DNA of 39,408 nt from Deltaproteobacteria bacterium (GTDB lineage Bacteria; Myxococcota_A; Polyangia; Polyangiales; Polyangiaceae): assembly GCA_003235365.1 (NCBI GenBank), contig QJWJ01000131.1:1-39408 (forward strand), written 5' to 3'. The position numbers were made by a program, and so were the translations under genes. The notes beneath the pieces were generated by a model that did not search any database, was not told the DNA's origin, and saw nothing but the letters and a program-made list of their open reading frames with translations. Below, in pieces: positions 26,898 to 34,328 of this stretch (positions are counted from its first letter, which is position 1; each line of letters begins with the position of its first letter).

Positions 26898-27353
26898 AGC
26901 GATGGGACTCAGACATCACATCGTCAACCCGACGCAGGCTCGCTCCGCGCGCCTGACTCCCGTCAGATGCGCGACTCACAGGTCGATCCACCGCAACGCG
27001 TCAACACTTCGAGCCGTCGCCCCCCCTCCACATGTTCGTCAGTGATGAAAGCGCCCCCAGCCACGTGCAGTCCACTTGCGCCCGACTGCTCCACCCGCCC
27101 ATGGGGTAACATCCGACGCTCACTGGTGAGCGACGCACGGTGCAGTGCTCAGAGCGGCAACGAGAGCGCTACAGAAGGGGCCGATGTCAGTGCCCGCGGT
27201 AGCGCTCGTGTCTCGTATTGCCTTCGCAGCGCAATTTCCAGGCCGGCGCAAATGGCGAACAAGCCGCGATGGTATTTGGTGTTCTCTACTCGGGGGAAAT
27301 CGCGACGCTTTGATGGCTCACACCAAAACGGCGGAGTGCGTACGCAGCCGATG

Positions 27354-27376
27354 CAGAACGTTCTGGGTTCAGAACG
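27354..27376. promoter_or_regulatory. Three CAGAAC half-sites, candidate operator of the kinase gene
   Basis: CAGAAC-GTTCTG is a perfect 12-bp palindrome (27354-27365); after GGTT follows a third half-site CAGAAC (27370-27375). The middle and last half-sites also form CGTTCTG-GGTT-CAGAACG, a perfect 7-bp dyad. The cluster ends about 70 bp before the kinase ATG, a normal place for a promoter operator. Confidence 0.45.
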
Positions 27377-27446
27377 GTGCGTCTCGACCCGTATTTGTAC
27401 TCGTCGCGGTGCCACTCCAACTTCAGTCACCGTCCGGATTGGTTAC

Positions 27447-29027
27447 ATGTTTCAGTTCTCTTCTGGCAGCATTCTAGGTCGATACGAGTTACTCGTCCCC
27501 ATCGCAAGTGGAGGCATGGCCGAAGTCTGGGCCGCTCGCTTGCACGGTACGCGAGGCTTCACCAAACTCGTTGCAATAAAGACGATCCGAAAGGGCGTCA
27601 TGGATGACACGCGTTTGGAGCGAATGCTGCTGGCGGAGGCGCATCTGGCAGCTCGCATCGAGCATCCAAACGTGGTCTCGACACTCGAGCTCGCAGAGCA
27701 GAGCGAAACCCTGTTCCTGGTCATGGAGTGGGTTGATGGGGAGCCGCTGAGCCTGCTCATGGACGAAGGGAGGGCAAGCGAGGGGATTCCATTGCCAATC
27801 GCGGTGAACATCATCGCTCAAGCCTGCAAGGGTATCCACTGCGCCCACGAGCTCACTGACGACGAGGGACACCTTCTCGGTGTCGTGCATCGCGACGTTT
27901 CCCCACAAAACGTGCTCGTCACCTATACCGGCATGGTGAAACTGGTCGACTTCGGTATTGCCAAGGCGACGCACCGCTCGAACAGCATGACGGAAGAGGG
28001 AGAGGTCAAGGGCAAGCTGACCTACATGTCTCCCGAACAGGTGAAAGGTGAATCCATCGATCGCCGCACCGACGTGTTTGCCTTGGGCACGATCCTCTAC
28101 GCACTAACCACAGGTCAGCACCCGTTCCGAGGCAATCACCCTGGCGAGACGCTCGCCAAGCTGTTCTCCGGAGCCCCGATGGTTCCGCCTACGAGACTGG
28201 TCGCGAACTATCCCAAGCCGCTGGAACAGGTGGTCCTCAAGGCTTTGCGCAAGGACCGGAACGAGCGCTACGCCACAGCCCACGATCTGTTGGTCGCATT
28301 GGAGGCAGCCGTCCCCGAAGCACGCGGAATTGAAAGCGATGTCGCTGCATTCCTGAAGACTTGCGCAGACGGCCGAGGCGACAAGCGGCGACAGAGCATC
28401 CGAGCCGCCGGAGAGCTGCTGGATCAACGCAACCCGGGGGATATCACCGGAACGGGGACCTCACTATCCGCAATGTCGGTCGGATTCACCGGAAGTCATC
28501 TGGCCCTACAGCGGGCAGAGCTCGAAGCACAGAGTGACCCCGGATTCCGCAAACCGTCGAAAGTGAGCTGGATAGCCGGAGCTGTCATCTCGGTGTGCGC
28601 GGTGGCCACATTGTGGCTGGTCATCCGCTCCGGCAGAGGCACAGAAGGCACTGCCACACTCGCTGCGAGTGCACAGTCGCTGCCCGCCGTCGCCACGGAT
28701 TGGAGCCGACCACCTCCCATCACCACTACCTCGACCCACGGCGCGACCGATGCCGGCGCGTCGAAGCAAGACGAGAGCGACGAAGGCAGTACGGAGCGCA
28801 CTTCCAACGTATCGCGGAAGGCTTCCACCAAGCCACCTCGCACCGCAAACGCGCCCCGTGCCACGCGAACCCAGCCGGAAGCTGTGCCAACTCCTACGTC
28901 ACCCTCGCCGAACTCGGCAGGCACCGAAACGACGGCGCAAGCACCCGCGGCAGCGCCGAGTAGCCGGGACAAGAGAGCACCAACGAAAAACTCCTGGGAT
29001 CCGAAGACTTTCGGCGGCCGCCTGTAG
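27447..29027 (+). CDS. Transmembrane Ser/Thr protein kinase, HRDVSPQN type
   Basis: 526 residues from ATG 27447, the Met just before the kinase domain; upstream frame lacks coding character. Glycine loop IASGGMAEVW (19-28), Lys45 in VAIKT, HRDVSPQN (148-155), DFG (168-170), KLTYMSPEQVKGE. The catalytic loop lacks the usual Lys after HRD (VSPQN), a variant frequent in myxobacterial kinases and compatible with activity. One membrane helix follows a linker (about 372-392, WIAGAVISVCAVATLWLVI). The outer part is Thr/Ser/Pro/Ala-rich low complexity, possibly wall-spanning. Downstream, after 267 bp, comes the overlapping trio lipoprotein, TPR/PEGA-like protein and lipoprotein, on the same strand. 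Confidence 0.94.
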   Translation: MFQFSSGSILGRYELLVPIASGGMAEVWAARLHGTRGFTKLVAIKTIRKGVMDDTRLERMLLAEAHLAARIEHPNVVSTLELAEQSETLFLVMEWVDGEPLSLLMDEGRASEGIPLPIAVNIIAQACKGIHCAHELTDDEGHLLGVVHRDVSPQNVLVTYTGMVKLVDFGIAKATHRSNSMTEEGEVKGKLTYMSPEQVKGESIDRRTDVFALGTILYALTTGQHPFRGNHPGETLAKLFSGAPMVPPTRLVANYPKPLEQVVLKALRKDRNERYATAHDLLVALEAAVPEARGIESDVAAFLKTCADGRGDKRRQSIRAAGELLDQRNPGDITGTGTSLSAMSVGFTGSHLALQRAELEAQSDPGFRKPSKVSWIAGAVISVCAVATLWLVIRSGRGTEGTATLAASAQSLPAVATDWSRPPPITTTSTHGATDAGASKQDESDEGSTERTSNVSRKASTKPPRTANAPRATRTQPEAVPTPTSPSPNSAGTETTAQAPAAAPSSRDKRAPTKNSWDPKTFGGRL

Positions 29028-29294
29028 AGGGTTCCGCTCCGTTCCCTCGGGGCGACGATGTGAACGCCGGTGTTCCGCTTGGCGCAGTGGGCGTAGTCGG
29101 CAGCCGATCACCCCATACGGCTGCCCGAGTTCCATCTCAACTGCAATCCCACTGAGTTGTCTGGGCCTTATGCAATCGAAGCAGAGCGTCGTTGTTCGAA
29201 ACGGAACCGCGACGCTCCGAATCGAACGGATTCGATTCAACGCGGAACGACAGTCAACAACGGGCAACGCCCATTGCAATGCGGACACAGGGGA

Positions 29295-30533
29295 ATGGCG
29301 CTCTTCAAGTCGAAAATCGCAAACTTGTCATTGTACACCTTTTGCCACCTCACATTAACGCTCGGATGCTCAGACCGATCCGGCGGAATCGAACTCACCG
29401 ACTCGGATCGAAAGGGTGACGACGAGGTCGACGCGTCGACGAAGGACGAGCAAACGACGGATGAAGGCAAGAGCACGGTCAAGCCCTCGGGTACCGCCAA
29501 ACCGTCGACGAAGACGCCTGTCGACGACACGGATGACGATTCGACCGACGACGGAGACGCTGGCGCGCCCGAGCCGACGACGGCGGTGGACGCCAGCTCA
29601 CTGCCAGAACCGACAACGAGCTCCGACGCATCCAGCCCCGCGCCGGGCGCCACCGACGACGACACCCCAACCGACGACAGCAACCCAACCGACGATGCTG
29701 GTACCACGGACACCCCCGAGCAACCGTGGGACGGAGGCGGCGCCGGCTGGTACCAGGAAGACGAGTGCGTATTCTCGTCGCCCCCGGTTCCTTTCCCGGC
29801 ACCCACCAATCCCGACGCAGGGACACCGCCAGCGCCGCACGTGACGTTGGGATCCAGTCCGTTCTTGGGCTCCTACCTCGCTACGGGTGGCGGAGAGTCA
29901 TTGTACATCTACACCGCTGATCTTCGTGGCAGTTGCAGCTCAGAGCCGGTAACGAACTGCTTCGACGACTGCTTGTTGTCGTGGCCGGCATTCGAAGCAG
30001 GGGACAGAGAGCTGGTGGAGGGATTGGACTCCGCTCTGTTCGGAAGCTTCATCCGCCCCGATGGGGCGCGCCAGACCACGTACGACGGCTGGCCCTTGTA
30101 CACATACAAGAAAGATCTGGTTCCTGGCGATACGCTAGGACAGGGCAAGGGAAAAGTTTGGTACCTCGCCGAACAGCAGTTGCCGAACCTGGTGATCATG
30201 CGAGCCCCCGCAGAGCTCGAAGGCATCAAGTATCTCGCCGATGGTCGAGGCCATACGCTGTACGCATTCGAGAGCGACGATCTGGGGACCAACAACACGC
30301 CCCCACGATCCAACTGTGCCGCGGAGTGCGCGAAGGACTTTCGACCTTTCAGTGTTCGTGCGTTACACGCAGTGACGACGCTCGAGCCGGAGGACCTCAG
30401 CGTGTTCTCGCGCGGTCAGGGGCCCGCGCAGGTTAGCTTCCGTGGTCAGCCCCTCTACCTCGCCAAGGATGACGGCGAGAGCGGCGAAATGAACGGCTTG
30501 CTGCACGAAGGCTTCACGTTGGTGATTCCATGA
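29295..30533 (+). CDS. Lipoprotein with Lipoprotein_15-type repeats
   Basis: 412 residues from ATG 29295, preceded closely by AGGGGA and starting a lipoprotein signal peptide (MALFKSKIANLSLYTFCHLT; lipobox LTLGC, Cys25). Residues about 35-165 are an Asp/Thr/Ser/Pro-rich acidic linker. The rest carries two copies of the secreted repeat Lipoprotein_15 (PF03640 type): LYIYTADLRGSCSSE with CFDDCLLSWPAF and TTYDGWPLYTYKKDLVPGDT, then HTLYAFESDD with CAAECAKDFRPF and VSFRGQPLYLAKDDG. The function of that repeat is not established. Its TGA overlaps the ATG of the TPR/PEGA-like gene (ATGA), so it is in one operon with the next two genes. Confidence 0.88.
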   Translation: MALFKSKIANLSLYTFCHLTLTLGCSDRSGGIELTDSDRKGDDEVDASTKDEQTTDEGKSTVKPSGTAKPSTKTPVDDTDDDSTDDGDAGAPEPTTAVDASSLPEPTTSSDASSPAPGATDDDTPTDDSNPTDDAGTTDTPEQPWDGGGAGWYQEDECVFSSPPVPFPAPTNPDAGTPPAPHVTLGSSPFLGSYLATGGGESLYIYTADLRGSCSSEPVTNCFDDCLLSWPAFEAGDRELVEGLDSALFGSFIRPDGARQTTYDGWPLYTYKKDLVPGDTLGQGKGKVWYLAEQQLPNLVIMRAPAELEGIKYLADGRGHTLYAFESDDLGTNNTPPRSNCAAECAKDFRPFSVRALHAVTTLEPEDLSVFSRGQGPAQVSFRGQPLYLAKDDGESGEMNGLLHEGFTLVIP

Positions 30534-31582
30534 GGTCCAGCGGTCTCTCACGTCTTGCGCTCGTCGCCGCTGGCATCTGCGCAACGCTGGCGCTCGACGC
30601 GAGCCCAGCTAGCGCCGATAACGGGTTCTCACAGGAAGCCGCCGCCGAGGCCCTGTTCCGCGAAGCCGCCGTGTTGTTCGATGAAGGCAAGACCGAAGAG
30701 GCCTGCGCCAAGTTCGATGCCAGCCAGCAGCTCGATCCCGCGCTGGGCACGACGTTGCGCTTGGCAGACTGCTACGACCGGATCGGCAGGACAGCAACTG
30801 CGTGGGCGGCATTTCAACGAGCTGCGGCGATGGCCAACAAGCAAGATCAGCCCGAGCGGGAAGCGATCGCCAACGAACGAGCCGAGGACCTGTATTCGCG
30901 CCTCTCATATCTCGCGTTGAAGGTGTCGGAGGCAACTGCCTCGCTACCCGGTGTGGAAGTCACTCTCAACGGAGCTGCCATTCCAAGAGGCACCTGGGGA
31001 ACGCCCATTCCCGTCGACCCAGGCACACAGCTGTTGGTCGTCCGAGCGCCGGGCCACGTCGAATGGTCACAGGAACTCGACATCTCGACGACCCCGGGGA
31101 CGCAACAGGCGCGAGTCCCTGCACTCACCGAAGAGCCGCGCAAGGAGGTTCCGTCGACGGCCAAACCCGTGCGAGGTTCGGCAGCCACTCCGATGGATCA
31201 ACCAGAGCCGTGGCCGGAAGAATCATCCTCCACGCAGCGGGTGTTGGCGTACGTGAGCGGCGGCATCGGTCTGGCGGCGCTCGGTGTGGGCGGTTACTTC
31301 ACGTATCAAGCGTACCGCCTGGACCAGCGTTCGCTGGACCACTGCCTCGAAAGCGACCCAACGGCGTGTACGTCAGAAGGCAAATCACTGCGCGACGATG
31401 CGCAGCAGAAAGGGAACTGGGCCACCATTGCCGGCGCGGGCGGACTCGCGCTCGTTGGCTTGTCGGTGGTGCTGTTCGCGACCGCCCCATCGGACGACGA
31501 AACCGCACGTGAAGATTCGCTGCGAATGACCGCGCGTGTAGGCCCGGACCGCGCTGGGCTGCAGCTGGGAGGCTCGTGGTGA
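30530..31582 (+). CDS. TPR/PEGA-like membrane protein
   Basis: 350 residues; ATG overlaps the stop of the lipoprotein gene by four bases. Signal peptide about 1-29 (LALVAAGICATLALDASPASA). TPR-like helices about 36-125 (ALFREAAVLFDEGKTEEACA, LRLADCYDRIGRTATAWAAF). PEGA-type domain about 140-196 (GVEVTLNGAAIPRGTW, PVDPGTQLLVVRAPGH). Two membrane helices about 237-259 and 298-317, separated by a charged loop with a C-x7-C pair (HCLESDPTAC). The order of parts matches the protein at 11592-12584, but sequence identity is low. Function unknown; in context it belongs to the kinase/lipoprotein module. Confidence 0.88.
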   Translation: MRSSGLSRLALVAAGICATLALDASPASADNGFSQEAAAEALFREAAVLFDEGKTEEACAKFDASQQLDPALGTTLRLADCYDRIGRTATAWAAFQRAAAMANKQDQPEREAIANERAEDLYSRLSYLALKVSEATASLPGVEVTLNGAAIPRGTWGTPIPVDPGTQLLVVRAPGHVEWSQELDISTTPGTQQARVPALTEEPRKEVPSTAKPVRGSAATPMDQPEPWPEESSSTQRVLAYVSGGIGLAALGVGGYFTYQAYRLDQRSLDHCLESDPTACTSEGKSLRDDAQQKGNWATIAGAGGLALVGLSVVLFATAPSDDETAREDSLRMTARVGPDRAGLQLGGSW

Positions 31583-32514
31583 TTCGAAGCCTGCTACTGA
31601 CCTCCACTCTGGGCATCCTGGTTGGCCAAGTGGGCTGCAACGCGGTGCTCGGCATCGACGAAGCGCACGTGGACCCTCGGCTGGAGTTGGAAGAACCCAC
31701 GACCAGTGTATCGACGTCCATCGAACAAAGCCCTGAGCCGACGATTGAATCGCCCGACGTCGACAGCGGCGCGGCTGCGCCCATCGAGGATGACGAACAC
31801 GACGACGACGATGACGGCAAAGAGAGCGAGCCCAACGAGGAATCGAAGAAGCCGACAATGCCGGGCAAGCCGGGCAACGCGGGCGCTGGCGGATCTTCGG
31901 GCGACGACCCGCCAGGCTTGGGTGGAGGTCCCGCTCTCGACGACGGCGCGCCAGCAGATGCCGACGCGGGAACGAAACCCGTGGACGAACCGACGCTGTG
32001 TCAGAAGTACTGCTCTGAAGTGATGGAGCTGTGTACGGACAGCGTCTCCCAGTACCGAGACATGTTCCAGTGCCTCAAAGTCTGCGAGTACCTACCCGAA
32101 GGAAAGCTCACTTCCGACGACAACGAGAACACCGTCGCGTGCAGGCTACGCTACGCGTCGAAAGCACGCTACGCCGCAGGCACGGAATACGAAGCCTACT
32201 GCCGACAAGCAGGACCCGGCGGAGATGGGCGATGCGGGAGCAATTGCGACGGCTACTGCGCACTGATGGAGGGCGTTTGCTCCGCTGACGTCTCGGACGT
32301 CTATCACTTCGAGAACCAACAAGACTGCATGGAGACGTGCAACGACCTGCCAACGAGCAACCTGGCGTATTCGGCGACGAACGTCGACGTGGCAGATGGC
32401 AACCACGTGCAGTGCCGCTTGTTCCACGTCACGTCCGCGGCGATGCTCGACGCCGAGGAGCATTGTGAACACGCGATGGGGTTCACGCTGTGCGAAGCTG
32501 CGCCGACCGAGTGA
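31579..32514 (+). CDS. Cysteine-rich lipoprotein with LGIDE motif and internal duplication
   Basis: 311 residues. GTG 31579 is preferred over GTG 31576, because GGGAGG then sits six bases upstream and the start overlaps the preceding stop by four bases. Signal peptide with lipobox VGQVGC (Cys20). Right after the Cys comes NAVLGIDEAHVDP, nearly the same as in the lipoprotein at 10151. Residues about 35-135 are an acidic and Gly/Pro/Asp-rich linker. The C-terminal 170 residues are two related Cys modules: LCQKYCSEVMELC...CLKVC and NCDGYCALMEGVC...CMETC, each followed by a Leu-Pro, a C-R-(L/F) and a closing Cys. Disulphide-bonded repeats are likely. Function unknown. A hairpin follows four bases after the stop. 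Confidence 0.88.
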   Translation: MIRSLLLTSTLGILVGQVGCNAVLGIDEAHVDPRLELEEPTTSVSTSIEQSPEPTIESPDVDSGAAAPIEDDEHDDDDDGKESEPNEESKKPTMPGKPGNAGAGGSSGDDPPGLGGGPALDDGAPADADAGTKPVDEPTLCQKYCSEVMELCTDSVSQYRDMFQCLKVCEYLPEGKLTSDDNENTVACRLRYASKARYAAGTEYEAYCRQAGPGGDGRCGSNCDGYCALMEGVCSADVSDVYHFENQQDCMETCNDLPTSNLAYSATNVDVADGNHVQCRLFHVTSAAMLDAEEHCEHAMGFTLCEAAPTE

Positions 32515-32517
32515 GGA

Positions 32518-32550
32518 AGCCACCTGCGCTCGTTGGAGCGCTCGGTGGCT
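32518..32550. terminator. Hairpin after the LGIDE lipoprotein gene
   Basis: AGCCACC-T-GCGCTC, loop GTTG, GAGCGC-TC-GGTGGCT: a 7+6 bp stem with a small internal loop, starting four bases after the stop codon. No T run follows. It lies between convergent genes (the pseudokinase ends at 32643) and could serve both strands. Confidence 0.45.
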
Positions 32551-32642
32551 GGCGCATCAGGCGCACGGACCGTTGCTCCGCCCCCAACCGCGACCGAGGT
32601 GCGGCGTCGTAGGCAAGCGCACCGACCTTCGGAGCGAGGTAC

Positions 32643-33986
32643 CTACCAGGTCAGCGACACGACCGCGGCGACGAGACCGAACACCAACGAGATCCACAGC
32701 GCAGCCCGCACCATTCGCTTCGAGCGTAGGTCGAACTCGAGCGCGGACGACGAATCTCGATCGTCGTGCACCTGCTCCGCGGTCGACGTCGATTCGGCGT
32801 CCAGCTGAGCGGATGCGCGTTCATCCACCATTCGAGCAGACGACGCGCGAAGGTGAATGGCCGACGACGTCACGTCGTCGTGCTGCCTGGTGACTCTGCC
32901 CAACATCGGGATCCGACTCGGGCGAAACACGGTAGTGGCCGCTTCATCATCGTCCGATGGCCCCAGGTTCGCGTTCGCCGTGATCGGCGATACGCCAGTC
33001 CCTGAAGCGTCTGAGGTACCACCTTCACCCTGCCGCGTTTCGAAAGACGTGGCGGCGTCGGACGACTGTGGCTGCGGCGGCCGCGCGAGTTCAGGCAACG
33101 CGCCCGAGAAACAGGCCGTCTGATCTTCGTTTCCCCCGGCGTCGCGTATGGCGCCGAGTGGCATCACCTGGTAGCGCCGCATCTCCAACGTCGTGCCTGC
33201 CAAGGAGTTGACCACTTCCGCGACGTCTTCCTCGTTGCCGAACAGCTCCGCAGGCAGCGCAGCCAAGGCACCTGCCAGCGCGCGACGAGATTCCCAAACC
33301 CGACTCGACTCGGTCAGCACGAGTATCTCACGGGGAACATCCGCAGCGCGCTCCTTCCCGTGTCCGACGCTGACCAACTGCATCAACAGGTCGAGAGCCG
33401 CACGCGCGTCGAGGAGCGCGGCTGGACCGCGAGGGAGTTCAACACCCACGGGAATGCGTGACGTGTGGCCCCCGCGGCGATGGATGTAGTCGGCGACGCC
33501 GGGTTCGGACAATAGGGTCGCCCCATACTCGGCTATCCAAATCGTGTCCGCGAAGACGCAGCGCGGCGAAACCTTCCACCCAAGCAACGTATCGACCTCG
33601 TCTGCCGCGATCAATGCGTCATGAATGATTCGAGTGGCAACACGAGGGGAGACCGGAGTCTTCGAACGCTCGGCAACCAATACCAACTCATGTAGCGAAA
33701 CGCCGTCGATGTGCTCACTCGCCACGAACACCGTATCGGCGTCTGTTGCCAATGCGACTACCTTGGCAACAGACGGGTGCGCCAGATTCTCCACGACACC
33801 GAGCGCCAGCTCAATCCCAGTCACGTCGGCTCGCCCAATTCGTCGAAGGAGTACCAGCCGCCTCGAGTTCGGGCCGTCCATGACACGACCGACACTCGTG
33901 GGCCCGGTGGGGCCATCACACAAGTCGAAGAGCTGCTGCACTCGACATCGTTCACGCTTTTTAGGGGCCTCCTCGAGCGAATTCAT
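32643..33986 (-). CDS. C-tail-anchored pseudokinase
   Basis: 447 residues from ATG 33986, with AAGGTGGA just upstream. The first 300 residues follow the Hanks kinase fold by eye: RRLVLLRRI for the VAIK strand, NLAHPSVAKVVAL for the helix C/HPNIV region, FVASEHIDGVSLHELV for the hinge, IIHDALIAADEVDTLLGWKVSPRCVF for helix E and catalytic loop, WIAEYG for the DFG strand. By this alignment the ATP Lys is Arg48, HRD is G-W-K, the loop Asn is Cys143, and DFG is E-Y-G, so phosphotransfer is very unlikely. A Ser/Thr/Asp-rich region follows and the protein ends in one membrane helix (about 427-446). Likely a scaffold or allosteric partner of active kinases; it faces the kinase/lipoprotein operon. Confidence 0.85.
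   Translation of the reverse strand: MNSLEEAPKKRERCRVQQLFDLCDGPTGPTSVGRVMDGPNSRRLVLLRRIGRADVTGIELALGVVENLAHPSVAKVVALATDADTVFVASEHIDGVSLHELVLVAERSKTPVSPRVATRIIHDALIAADEVDTLLGWKVSPRCVFADTIWIAEYGATLLSEPGVADYIHRRGGHTSRIPVGVELPRGPAALLDARAALDLLMQLVSVGHGKERAADVPREILVLTESSRVWESRRALAGALAALPAELFGNEEDVAEVVNSLAGTTLEMRRYQVMPLGAIRDAGGNEDQTACFSGALPELARPPQPQSSDAATSFETRQGEGGTSDASGTGVSPITANANLGPSDDDEAATTVFRPSRIPMLGRVTRQHDDVTSSAIHLRASSARMVDERASAQLDAESTSTAEQVHDDRDSSSALEFDLRSKRMVRAALWISLVFGLVAAVVSLTW
33740..33775. repeat. Perfect 13-bp inverted repeat inside the pseudokinase gene
   Basis: CGTCTGTTGCCAA (33740-33752) and TTGGCAACAGACG (33763-33775) are exact reverse complements separated by ten bases (TGCGACTACC). 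It lies about 210 bases into the coding sequence, in the part coding for the HPSV to VASEH segment. Confidence 0.85.
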
Positions 33987-34328
33987 TCCACCTTGGATCG
34001 GCCAAACCAGACGTAAGGTAAAGGCGTTTGAACAATTTCGTGTAACACCGATACCCCGGTGCGGCGTTGACCCGCGAGAGTGTGCGACGTTGGTACGCAA
34101 CGACTGCAGCCTTTCACGCGACACATTGAGGACTACTCCTACGCGCCGCACCGAGTGTTCCGCCAGCGCGGTAACCTCACTCAGCACGAGCCGAAGATTT
34201 CACGAGAGCAGACGACGAACTCACCAACGCAAGACATTCACTTAATGCCGCAGCAAGAGAACCGTTGGGTCATCCACACGACGACCGGGGAGGCCCCGGC
34301 ACTCACTCAACAGATCGAGGACACGGAT

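Larger units (their letters stand above)
26537..27446. other. Long divergent intergenic region, 910 bp
   Basis: Separates the response-regulator operon from the Ser/Thr kinase. Open frames inside it (plus 26648-26956; plus 27145-27477) have no domain features, ribosome site or codon pattern like the neighbours. It contains two adjacent dyads at 26860-26897 and a cluster of CAGAAC half-sites at 27354-27376. The length suggests multi-input control of one or both transcripts. Confidence 0.55.

Noticed and set aside
26648..27477. Short open frames in the 910-bp divergent region.
   Set aside because: No ribosome sites, no domain features, amino-acid composition unlike the neighbouring proteins.
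29218..29238. Overlapping small dyads (CGAATC/GATTCG and GAATCG/CGATTC) before the Lipoprotein_15 gene.
   Set aside because: Only 6 bp each and overlapping each other; not distinguishable from chance without comparison to relatives.
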